From positions 310,406,512 through 310,470,511 of the forward strand of contig CM060846.1 in assembly GCA_030762175.1 (NCBI GenBank): a stretch of 64,000 bases of DNA, in the 5' to 3' direction. Of this stretch, positions 33,500-44,549 are shown piece by piece. The notes under the pieces were generated by a model. The model was not told where the DNA came from. It worked only from the letters and a program-made list of their open reading frames with translations, and did no database searches. Position 1 is the first letter of the stretch. The number at the start of each line of letters is the position of its first letter. Source of the DNA: Metallyticus violacea (lineage: Eukaryota; Arthropoda; Insecta; Mantodea; Metallyticidae). The position numbers and the translations under genes were made by a program.

Positions 33500-34376
33500 G
33501 TGATCTGGCTCCTGCATTTTCTAGTTATTTTTGGATAAGTGTGGTTTTCGCTTCTTGTTGAAAACATACACCGTTCTTTATATGGGCCCCCCATTGTGCC
33601 TCTTGAAATGAAACGCTTGTCTAACATAACGAGAAATGTATTGGCGTTAGTGTAAAATTGCCTCTTAAATATGCTGCTTCGGAAGATTTGCAAATGCGGT
33701 TAAAGATGGTAAGGGGTCGCTTCTTGGAGGGGGAAAAGCAGACTGTACTCGAATCTTGAAGTAACATGAAGAGGAAAGGGGAAGACCGATCGCTCGCTGG
33801 TAATGTTTAGGAAAATCAATAGTCATTACTGTGCTTCTCTCCGCTGGGTACTGCAGGGTAGACGGAAGTAGTGCTAGAATCATGACGAAGCGGAAACTGC
33901 TGTGGTCACTACTGACATGACCGCTTTCATCAACAGGGTGAAAACTTGATTCGCCTCCACATACTTGCATGCGAAATGTAGGCAAGAGCGAAATAGCTTG
34001 GGGTTGGAGCCACAGAGGGGAACGTATTTAATGAAGTAACCCTAGAAAGGTGAAGCAATTTTTTGCCGCTTTCACCTCCCCATCTCGCCGCTATCAACCT
34101 ACTCTGATGCAGGGTAGAATAGAGTCTCCTTTATTATTGGAATATAAAAGCCAGCGCCATTTTGCTCCACGCCATGTGCTCGGTAATGAGAGAATATGGG
34201 AAGGGGAATTCAAATTCGGGCCTGTGATGGCCAAGTCCCTTTAGAACCAAAAACGGTCTCAATCCCATTCTGTGGGCTTGGCCTTCATTTAATAAAACGT
34301 TAAAACCGTGCCACACGTTAAACCATCACCCAGCAGTTTCCATAATTTAGTGTTGGTTTAGTATATAACCAGGGCC

Positions 34377-34600
34377 CTGTTCCACAAAAGTATGATAGTG
34401 TACGAACTTATAACTTGTAGTTATTAGTAAATTTCTGTTCCGCAAAAGTTTCTGCCACACTTGTACTTTACAACTCCATACTTACAAGTGTACAAGTACG
34501 TTTTCGTTGTTCTGTTCCACAAAAGTATTAGTATTAGTCGGGCATTGGTAATTTGTATAAATGTATCTACAAGTGTAGGAACATTGATAACTTGAAATAC
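34377..34600. repeat. Short internal repeat cluster (ctgttccacaaaagt)
   Basis: The word ctgttcc(a/g)caaaagt occurs at 34377, 34435 and 34512, all in the same direction, spaced by 58 and 77 bp. Between them lie palindromic pieces built from acaagtgta, tacaagtac and cttgtac, and ctacaagtgtag follows. The arrangement resembles the subterminal repeats of some MITE or hAT-type elements, but no matching inverted end was found. Confidence 0.5.
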
Positions 34601-36014
34601 TAGCACAAAATTTATTATCTCTTTAATGATTTTCGAAATCAGTTGACCTAAATGTGCTAAGTATTAGTGAAAGTGATGATAATGATGAATATGTATAGTG
34701 AAAGAATAAATAAGCATTTGTGTATAATAATAAAGTTAGGTAAGTGCAATCAAAGTGCGGATCATGAATGATATTGTTGTTATCCTGTTTCAATTGCATA
34801 TTTCGCACCAACATCTTAGTTCATGTGTTTTTAAGGTTCTTGCTACATGCTATGAATTTTTTTTTTTCGTCATTCATTCTCTTTTAAAATAATTTCTTTT
34901 GGCAGAATTTTTCCCAATTTTTTTCTTATAATGAGAACGTGATTACCAAGCAATGTAAACAAATAAATATCGATGATCAAATGGACTACATAATAAAATA
35001 AATGACCGAAAGCAATCGGGAAGCAAGATTATTCTACCTACTATCGACAACCGAAATTAATGCTCCTAAATGTAGGTGTATGAGACAGTCGTCTCAAAGT
35101 GGATAAATAGGCTTGAATATTTGATAAATACATAATAAAGTATTTAAATTGTCATTATACATGAGAAAAAGTACAGGACTCATTTAGCAGGAACTTTGCT
35201 CTTATATGACATCGCTTGTCAACTTTTACTAATACTGTACAAATGTTGCATTTCTTTCATGGAACAGAAAGTTACAGAAGCACACTTTACAAGGAATTGT
35301 ACTAATACCCTTGTATGTATTAGACCATGTTTTTGTACCGTCCTCCAGATCCTGGAACTTTTTTTATCAAATGTGTTTGTGGGTGGAATAATAACTAAAT
35401 CACTGTTGTGACAACACAATAAAACTTTGTTTCTCACGGTGTAATTTTCAAGTTTTTCTGCCTTCCTAAATATGCTCTTCCTCAGCCGAACTCCCTTTAT
35501 TCTTGTTTCAACATTAGATTTTTATTCTGTTTTACTCGTTTGTTTTTAAGAGCAGTGACAAGCGCTCTTTGGAATTATTTCGTCAATCACGTACACTGCC
35601 AATTAAAGCAGCATATTCTTGTTAAGTTATTTACAGCTAAACAAGAGCGTGCGTAGTCGAGGCCGCACCACTGGTCGACTTAGTTGATACACAAGTTGTC
35701 CTTACATATTTATGCGACAGTTTTGATCAATAATAACTGCACAATATTAGTTTTATTTCATATTGAGTACCAAGCTGTATAATAGGACTCGATGTGGTGT
35801 TGCACATTTCTTCCGTAAATTTCCAAATGTCTTGCGCTAATGATTTCCCGGAGTTCTTCTACAGTATAATTTTTATGGTAATGTTTTAAAGCAAAAATTG
35901 TTCTTTCGCTGCATTTACCTTCTTCCGTTTCCAGGACTGACATCCTCTGAGTCTTATAGACTATTGTTGGGCAGCTATTCTGGACGTACATGAAATACAC
36001 AAGTGCACTGAAGG
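34601..36014. other. Gene-free stretch
   Basis: AT-rich. A minus-strand frame at 35758-36000 (80 codons) continues from the tRNA-like head described next and is more likely repeat body than gene. Confidence 0.45.
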
Positions 36015-36137
36015 GATCACTGAATGGATGGCTAGTTTTAATGTCAGGTTCCAGGTTAGTCGACTACAGAATTTGAACCTCGATCCTCTCGCATTCGAGT
36101 ACTAAGCGATACCGCCTGAGCCAACCTGCTCGGCGCT
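36015..36137 (-). mobile_element. tRNA-like head of a putative SINE
   Basis: On the minus strand the sequence starts gccgagcaggttggctcagg and continues with cggta, a short anticodon-arm-like section (ctcgaatgcgag) and the B box gaggttcaaattc. These are A- and B-box-like elements at tRNA-like spacing. The body probably extends toward 35760, but no second copy or target duplication is available to fix it. It differs from SINE1-4. A tRNA pseudogene is the alternative. Confidence 0.55.
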
Positions 36138-37569
36138 AATGCAATATACTGCAATAATATGTACATCACAAACAAAGCGTAATTATAGTAATAGCCTGTA
36201 ATACAACATTGAATTATAATCATCTGTTAATCGCAAGTTGAGTTATAATTACACAAAGACAGAAATGGTGTCTGCTCTGGTAACATAAACCTGCGACTCA
36301 CTCTTCAATATAGAGATAAAGAAATTGCACACGCTGGGTTTAGCTGTGGACGCAAGTCAGAAATAACTCCCTGTATTTGCATTTAAAGAAAGAATTTCCT
36401 ATTTAACAGAATTACAATTTCACTTAAAAATTTGTGCCTCTGCGTTTGTAGTTCTGTTACTAAAGTTAATTATTGGCAACAGTTATTAAGTAAAATATTT
36501 GTTCTGTGCTAAGACAGCAAAAATATTGAGAGGAACGCAATTGCGACGTAATACGAAATACAATTATTTCTTTTATTCTAAACACAGTGTGATTCTTGGT
36601 TTTCCTTTGGAATATATCTAAAGGTAAACGCCTGTATATAAAAAAATGATATTAGATGGCGTAGCTCCAAAAAAGGATTGATTCATGTTCTAACCAATGA
36701 TGAGTGCAGAGAAATTTCAAATCACTTTTAATATTATTTCGGATTTATTCATGCAAATACTGCTTTATGATACCATGGAATCTGATATACAATTACCACA
36801 CAGAATCAAAGAAAGAAACAGAATCTTAGATCAATGATATTAACTGTTTGAATTTCATCTTTAATACGTTAATAATCGCTACTTTGAACAATTAATTCAA
36901 ATTTCAGAAATGCATACAATTCTCCAATAGCGTAATGTAGTCATGGTAAAAAACGCCTTTCTTCTCCTTCGCAAACAAAACTATGCGACTGTTAAGAAGT
37001 ATTTTAGGAAAACCGAAAGTAAAACATGTTTATAAATATGAAGTTTAAAAAATGTATCACATTTTGGCTACGAGTTTTGGACTATCCTGGCGCACCGTAA
37101 TATCTTCTGCAGCATCTCTATTGAAAAAATAAGAAAAACTGCTATTAAAAATTCTTTATTTATAAAATTATCTAAATTTTGACAAAACCGACATTCATCC
37201 ATCTGTTCCTGCAGTCTTCAAATATGAATTTACTTTTAATAAACTAATTACTTAAATGACATAGTCGATACAACTTTGTTTCTAGTCTAGTTTAGTCAAT
37301 GGAATGGATTGGATTGTTTGGGGTGGAGGAGAATACTTCGGTACTAAAGGCTTGCTCACGGCTGGCCGTTGATGTGTGTTCCCCAAAGCGGGCAGTTTCG
37401 AAAGGAAGAGATACGGTGAGGGAGATTTCGAGCGGTCAGGAACCATACAATTTAACTCTCAGACGTAGAAGCAGTTTCTAACACGTTTTCTAATGTCAAT
37501 GAAGGACGTCCCCCCCAAAAAATCTAGGCGCTCAGAAGATCTGCTTTCACATCAGACGCCAGACCGGAA
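36138..37569. other. Gene-free stretch
   Basis: AT-rich. A 60-codon plus-strand frame at 37299-37481 follows a splice-acceptor-like tttgtttctag, but its frames are short and unrecognised. Confidence 0.5.
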
Positions 37570-37795
37570 ATTCATCTCGGCCTGGCATTTTTGACTCTAT
37601 AACACAACCAATGGAATTATGTGAAATGGTAGTGCGAAAAAATCGTGGAAAGTAATGATTCGTCGCTTTAGTCGCCTAAGCAACAGGGAGAAATATATAT
37701 GAAACAAAAGGTCAGGATGGCTGGCTCCAAGGAATTTGAACCTGGGACCTTCAACTCCTCTCGGTGCTGCAAGTCCTATTATAATTTTCACCTCG
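37570..37795 (-). mobile_element. Putative tRNA-derived SINE
   Basis: Minus strand: gcagcaccgagaggagttga, then ggtcccaggttcaaattcctt as a B box followed by ggagccagccatcctgac, then a body with ccctgttgcttaggcgac and cgcactaccatttcacataa and a region rich in ggccgagatgaatttccggtc. An A box is not obvious. There is only one copy here and no duplication was found, so boundaries are approximate. Confidence 0.45.
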
Positions 37796-38829
37796 ATGAT
37801 AAGATGTGGCCACCATTACATGCCTCCCCATTCCTTCCCACATCCTGTAATAAAGGGTAGCGTTTCTGCGCATATTCCACAACTTTCCATTTAAATTCCA
37901 ACTATACTAATAAGTTTTTTAACTTTTCTGTCACTTTTATTAGCATGAAATAACTTTCTATCCGTGTAACTTACATACATAATCCAATGATATTTAAAAA
38001 TACATTCACTTGTACGGTTTTACTGTCTAGGTTTATCGTTACTGTAGTACTCCCGAGTTTTTATTTTGCACACAAAATAATTTTTTATCCAAAACTATCA
38101 ATCCGGCTTTATATGTTATTAAGTTTTCAAGGCCCTACGACGCTTAAAACTTCAATTAATGACGTCTTATTTAAATGACTGCGCTCTCTAAATGTCTTGC
38201 GGAGCCATGGCTCGCGCTAGAGTTGAAATCTTCTCTAAAACCTGTTGCAGATGTAATATTTTTCAGTTTTTTGTGCATCACATTGCCAACTATAGAATTA
38301 ATAAGGACTCTGTACTGTTTTAGATAGTAAGGAAAAATTCCAACAGATGGCAATTTAAAAAGTTCATAGATATTCAGAAGTTATTTCTTTTTTCTTGTTA
38401 GTGTTGCTTCAACTTGATATTAGGAGAGCTAAAGGAGAAACTATTTCTTTGTAAATTAAGGTGTTATATGGAGGGTTTGTTTAATGAACGCCGATATTTA
38501 TGTTTTAGTTGCTAATATAGGTAAAAGTGTGGTAATACTAATAGGGACTAGGCAGCTGGGCTAGTATATTTATATGTAGGCATTAGTGAAAACCAGTGGT
38601 TTTAGTTTGTGTCTTAAACTTAAAAATTCAAAAACATAAAAAAATTAATTGCGGGGATATATTGAAGAAAATAGGGGGAAAGAAGTCACACAAAATTTCG
38701 AACAGGTACAGGCAGAGAATATTAGATCAAATGAACCTGACATGAAAGCTGGGATAGAATCATAACCAAAATAGAGTACCGATAACAGGCTATTACAATG
38801 GCCTTCATTTACCTCAGTCGTTTTTAATG
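37796..38829. other. Gene-free stretch
   Basis: AT-rich, nothing recognised. Confidence 0.5.
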
Positions 38830-39110
38830 GTGTTTGACGCTCGTTTTTACTACTTAGGCCCCACAGGCGTTGATCACTGATGATATATGCGATGAAATGA
38901 TAAATTGGAAAAGGATTTTTTGAAGGAAGGAAGCAATCGTTCCAGGCCTAATTTTACTAATTTAGGGTACCTCCCCGGCATTTGCCAGTTATGAGGACTG
39001 GGGAAAACCTGGAAAAAACCTCAGTCAGGGGGACGGTCCTGGTTGGATTCGAACTCCACACATCCCGCTCACAAAACCGCACCTTAACGACCTAGGCCAC
39101 CCGTGGCGGT
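38830..39110 (-). mobile_element. SINE1, full length
   Basis: Minus-strand copy: reversed 3' end gtgtttgacgctcgttttta, aggccccacaggcgttg, gaaatgataaattgg, ccccggcatttgccagtta, gaaaacctggaaaaaacctc, the reversed B box ggattcgaactcc, and the head ending ggccacccgtggcggt. A short A-rich gap in the linker (tttactaattta) is private to this copy. Target duplication unclear. Confidence 0.92.
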
Positions 39111-41854
39111 AAAAAAAGTCTCGTTAAAAAGGTTTAAGTTTCATGTGAAATCTTCTTAAAATATCATGCACCATGTATCATTAAATATAAAATAACTATC
39201 TCTTCGCTCAAAACACGTACACCTAGTGTAGAAAAGTATAAAGTGAGCGAGACACTAAGGGGGTCCCTAACATTTCTTTTAGATAGAACATCTGCCGGCG
39301 GAAACCCCTTCCCCTTCAATAGTAAAAATATTTCCAAAGAGAAAGCCACTCACACACCGTAATAGTCCACCTCGCATGGCACTTTCGATTCTGAAATAGA
39401 ACTAAAGCAATGAAATGATGTGACAAGGTAGAGCGGAAAATTCAAGAAATTCATCTCAGGATTGCCCTAAGTAACCACGTTATCTCTTGAGCTACCGCGT
39501 ATTGATTTCAATTAAATTAATTTCGAACATTAAATGATCATTCCTGAAAAATTTTTTTACTTGAAATTCCCATTTTTCCTCCTATATTTCTTCATCTAAA
39601 ACTAGAAGTACATAAGATATTAGCACATATCTAAAGAAAGTGTAGTTATTAATAGAAATATCACACATCACACTTAAATTCTCCATAATTTAACTGAAGG
39701 ATATAGTTCCAAAATCCATGATATAAATGTTTTCCCAAAACGAGTATAATGTTCATACATTTCTTATATGGACACTTGGAATAAATGGTTCCATATCCTC
39801 CAAAACCCAATATTTATACTTTAAATTAAATTTAACAAAATGTGACTATTTCCAAAACTTGATATATATGAACTTATCCAGTGAATTATGTACCAACTTG
39901 CGGAATTTTTCCATTAAGCGTGTGCACAAGTGTTGCTCACGGTTGACACTTTCCGGCTCTCAGTGTGGATCACATAGTGGTAGAATTCAGTTCAGTTATT
40001 AGTATGTAACCGTGAAGTGAATTATGTTAGTATATGTTTTCTAGTGTAGAAAGAGTATTATTTATGATTCACGTGTGTTAACACCGCTCAATTTCTAATA
40101 CGATTTGATCAATTAGAAAAATGATGGCTGTAAAAGTTCCAGATCATACAACTTACCATTTTGTAATAAATTTCAAACCATGAATAGTGTCTCAAAAAAA
40201 GGACAAAAAAACTAACAGCGTAGGGTTCGCACAGAAGAAACATTACATGATAATAGGTCATCGTACGAAGAATATCTCCAAAAATTACTCATACATCTTT
40301 CACAAAATAAAAGGCATATCTTTTTGTTCTATGCAAAGAGCTATCCAATTGCTAAAATTAAATTAACTGTGGCATGAGCGGAGTATACTGTTCCCCATTT
40401 TTAGAGAATTAATTGACAAGGAGCACAATTTCGCCTCTGTCGGAGCTTATACAGCGAATATTTCGACGAGAGAAATTGACAGAAGGTTTCCCAATTACAA
40501 AGTTATTAGTCAGGATTTGTGATTCCCTCGGTTCCCCGACCCAACATCTTGCGCCTTTATTTTTCTAGTATAAAATAAAAAATGTCTCATACAAGACATA
40601 CCCACGTACCATAAAACAAAATACCTGCAGGAAATAGATAGCAATACTCACAGTGAGCTGCAGCGAGTGATGATTAGTTTTTAGAGGTGCCAAAATGTAT
40701 GAACAACGAAGGTGGCCAGTTTTAGCACCTCCTTTCATAAATTTGGTATGTGAAACTTTTAAAAAAGTTCAGGAAACTGTTGTATATTTGTGTTGTGATA
40801 CCCGCAGTCAGTAACGAGCGCCGCTCTCGCCTATAGTCAAAACTGCCCAAGTGGTTCGTAGTTTTTGGGGTTGCTCTGTATACTTTAAAGTTATTTCCAG
40901 AATGCAAAGTTTAACTATGTGTTGAAACTGTGTAACTCTACAAAGCATCTTCCAAAATCCGACATACTGTTAATTCATAAATGCAATATTCCTGAAGAAC
41001 AAATTAATTTAATGACAAATGAGTGAACAGATTAAAAACACATGAGATTTATGAAATTGTCCAAGAAAACAATGAACTAATCTTTGTTGTGATTTATTGA
41101 AAAAATACTGGACTAGGCTGTGTGTTATTTCAGATAATTTTCATTTTATGTAGGATAATATGAGTATCAAATAATACAGAATGTTTTTATATATATAGGA
41201 CTAGCCCATGAAACACTTTTTTAGATTTATCACAAACTGAATCATATTGGGATTGCAGATGAAACAAAAATGTACCTGGTTAAAAAATAGTGCTTCATTG
41301 GAAGGGTTCCAGTTTTATTGATTTAAGAATTTAACTATAGCTCTATGTTAAAATTCTATTTATTTGTATATTAGTTCTTCTCATATTCCTGTTTTTTTTG
41401 TAAATGTAATATATATTTTGGTAATTAAAAGCTTAATTTTCAATAAATTACAATATTATGCAAATAATGCCGCAATTTCTTCACAATATCCTCAATATTG
41501 TTCCAAAATTCGGCATATTGCTTTACTAATTTCATTAAAACTCATTTCATTAGAATATTAGACTCCTCCAATGATTTATGGTCGAAAAATATAAAATATT
41601 TTAAATTGACGTACTTGGAAAATTGTTATTTATTTTTTATTCATTTATCAGTTAAATAAAATTACAACGTTAACTTTTTGAAATACACACCTAAACTAGA
41701 ATGCATATTTACATGTAATAAATCAAGGTAGCAAATTACTATTTATTAGCCCATATAAACGATAGTACTCTGTTTGAAAATATGAAAACAAACAATAAAT
41801 AGAATAAATGAAAACCACAATAAATAGAATGGATGAAGTAATATCTTCTATTCC
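39111..41854. other. Gene-free stretch
   Basis: AT-rich. Short open frames only (up to 91 codons at 39727-40002), no recognisable domains. Confidence 0.5.
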
Positions 41855-42036
41855 ATTACAAATCTGGAGGTTCCTGTTTGAATTCGATGAGGTCATTTTC
41901 TTGGGTAAGGTTTTTTTCTGGATGCTTTCCTTACGAATGGCAGGTAGTTTTAAGCCTTGCGGGCTCCGAGCTAATTTATGCAATCATTTCGTTCACTCAT
42001 CCTCTCTTTAGATCGCTGTTATGAGGCACGGTAGGC
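41855..42036 (+). mobile_element. SINE4 copy A, diverged
   Basis: Related to 43205-43440 in the same direction: a B-box-like ggttcctgtttgaattcgat, then ttgggtaaggtttttttctgg, ggcaggtagttttaagcc, tgcgggctccgagctaat and atcgctgttatgaggcacgg. The tRNA-like 5' part is not clear. The order of blocks matches the second copy with indels. Confidence 0.55.
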
Positions 42037-43204
42037 TATATCAAATATCTGAGGAAAGATATAGACGGTAAATTTCAAATTAAAATTCAGCAATTAATAA
42101 CATAAAACCTTGAACGGGGTAAAGAACAGCTCTGCAGCCTGTCTTGGTAATTTCTGAAGAATTTTCGAGGGAAATATGAATGAGTTAGCAGTGAACCAAA
42201 ACGTTGAAATGCTTTACTTTCGTGGGAACTAAAGAACTAAAGAATTGACGAATTTCTTTCCCCTAGTAAACAATATAGAAACAATAAGTGGAACAGTATA
42301 CTTCCAATAACCCACTGCATTGCATGTGAGCGTTCATTTAACGTACTTTGAACAGGATTTGAATTATATACACGATTATGTATCGGGTTTTATTTTGTTA
42401 ATTCTTCCTTTTATGCGCATACTCAGTGTTGCTTCCGAAGCTTTCTCGTTTGTAACTATGAGTATATTATTCTAATGGACGGATATGACCGCAGAGGAGG
42501 CACTTGCTGAAGCGTTTCGGCTAATAAAGGAAACATGGCAACTCGGCATTGTTTCATTTGAGCTTGTCTGTTTGTGTACATCCTTTTCCCTTTCATTCGC
42601 ATAAACCTCCTTTACAATACCTGTGCCCACTCTGCTCGTCCATATAGCATGTATACAGTGTATACCCATCATTAGGACCGCTTTTGATGTATCTCTCCCT
42701 ATTATCCCTGAATACATAGATATTTGCTCTGTCAATGCTAAGGGAAACATGGTCACCATCTCCAGACTTCCAACATTAGTTATTCCAATTAGTGGGTAGC
42801 TATTTCCATACTTTCCTCTGTTATGTGCATATAAAAATTGAACCCCAAACTTGGGAAACTTTTCAGTACATGGCATGGCTTCCGGTCCCTGGCCTCTTTG
42901 AACATTTTATTCTTCAGTGGCAGCCATATGAAAAGTTCCTGCGGGTAACGTGTGTCCTTAGCTGTGCTTCTCTCCCACAGGTCTTGGTGACGTTAAAAAT
43001 GATTCTTGGAAGTACCAATTAGTACCTATTGCGTGTTTTCAAGATGAAAATAAACTTTCCTAACAGGATTCTTAATTCCGACGATTCTGTTACTGCATAA
43101 AAGTGCAGTATTTTAGTTCATATATGTACTTACTAATGGATGATGGATTACATGCGCCACCGATGTTTTCGCAATGCTAACTGCCTTTACAACCGTGCAC
43201 TGAA
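42037..43204. other. Stretch with the longest open frame of the window
   Basis: The minus strand at 42876-42472 is open for 134 codons from ATG (MPCTEKFPKFGVQF..., later GIIGRDTSKAVLMM, GIVKEVYANEREKD). The composition is protein-like and low-complexity sequence is absent, but I recognise no family, and no promoter or splice site clearly goes with it. It is not called a gene. Confidence 0.4.
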
Positions 43205-43440
43205 ATCGTTGTGACCGCCTACGGGTCTTGTAATCAGTGAGTCCCGGGTAGGAATCCCGTAAGATTAGTTGCTTGGATAAGCGTTTTTCCAGAGTATTTT
43301 TTTTACACTGAAAAGATAACTGTTAGGTAGCTTTAAGCGCTGTGGACTCCGGACTTATCTACACAAATATATGTTCAAAGATAAAAAGTCATCATTTCCT
43401 TATACGTTCGCTGTTATAAGGAACGTTAAACTGCAATAAA
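43205..43440 (+). mobile_element. SINE4 copy B
   Basis: Plus strand: gtgaccgcctacgggtcttg, B-box-like gggtaggaatcccgt, ttgcttggataagcgttttt ccag, gttaggtagctttaagcgct, gtggactccggactta, tcatcatttcctta and cgctgttataaggaacgtta aactgcaataaataaaaa. The 3' end runs into an A-rich tail like other tRNA-derived SINEs. The 3' end of copy A (cgctgttatgaggcacgg) aligns with it. Confidence 0.6.
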
Positions 43441-43480
43441 TAAAAATAAAGACATTATAAAACAAAAATTCTGGCTTCTA

Positions 43481-44323
43481 CCGGGTCTTTCAATGTTTTG
43501 TCACCCGTTTCACGACATTTGGCGAATCGGCAGTCAGAGCGGTGACTACCGGCAAAGAGGATGTAATATCCGCGCAATTTTTCAAGTTCTCGCATTTGCA
43601 ACTACAGTTGTGATGAAAATGAACACCTACTCTATGAAAGAAGATTTTGGAAATGTTTTTCTGCCATATTCAGCTATGACATCGGTTTTGAAAATTGTCA
43701 TTCATGTGCATTTCATCTTTCAAAATAGTCAATTTAAATTTGAATGCGTACCAGGGGACTATTGACCACGAACTGCAGGGAGGTGATATTCCAGCAATTT
43801 TCTGTTATTGTGTGTTAAGAAACATTAATTATAGAATTTTTGATCCATACTTAACATTCTTTACTTATAAAGCATGGTCGCACATGTCCATTTTCTTTAT
43901 TTTTAAAATATGGTTTCATATACCGATTTTCTAGCTAACAAGGGTGAATAAAATTGGGGGTTTTGTACTCCAACAAACAGTGAATTAATTACTGTGCCAT
44001 TAATGTTTTGCAATGGCATAATTTTACCTAAATATCAGCATTGCCTGCCTACTTTTGGAACTAACCTGATGCGTATCAATGCAAATGTTATAAAAATGCC
44101 AGACATGTGAGAGTACAGCACAAAAACATTTTTCCATCTTCTGTCATAAGGTAGGCACATATTTTCACTTTAATTGAAGTTTTAATAGCGATAAATAGAA
44201 TCAATTGCACGAATATTACATCCGGGTCACCGGCAGTCACCGCTCTGACTGCCGACGGCTGACAGTTGACCGCCTACCGCAGGCTGCTGTGAAACGCACG
44301 ACAAAACTATGGAATACCCAGTG
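43481..44323. mobile_element. Short mariner-type element with long inverted repeats
   Basis: About 843 bp with inverted ends. The left end reads ccgggtctttcaatgttttg, tcacccgtttcac, then tcggcagtcagagcggtgac (43527) and ggatgtaatatccgcgcaat. The reverse complement of the right end reads cactgggtattccatagttttg, gcgtttcac, then tcggcagtcagagcggtgac and ggatgtaatattcgtgcaat. A TA lies just outside each end (43479-43480 and 44324-44325), the expected Tc1/mariner target duplication. The left inner part matches the ends of the element at 58210-59250 (caagtt, caactacagttgtgatgaaaa, ttttggaaatg). No clear transposase remains inside, so it is non-autonomous or fully decayed. Confidence 0.8.
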
Positions 44324-44497
44324 TATAATATAATAAGTAAATAATTTTAATTTTATTTAATTGTAGTAGCAGGTCACATCTTTGCATTAGGAACATAAGT
44401 AAAGGCAAAACCTGTTAGTCATAAACACGTTTATTATCATAAAAATAACACAAGATTAAGGGAAATTAATATAAAAATGTTTACTAAACACAACAGA

Positions 44498-44498
<1 letters not shown>

Positions 44499-44549
<51 letters not shown>
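44499..44549. repeat. (AAT)n microsatellite
   Basis: About 17 AAT units, uninterrupted. Confidence 0.95.

Larger units (their letters stand above)
31150..34376. other. Gene-free stretch with simple repeats
   Basis: Holds (TTA)n/(GTT)n at 33208-33272 and a T run at 33471-33499. A GC-richer section at about 33660-34320 has a 106-codon minus-strand open frame (33665-33985) and a TATA-like aatataaaagcc at 34140, unrecognised. On the minus strand near 32600-32650 FTIITDNVQNM faintly recalls hAT transposases. Confidence 0.5.
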
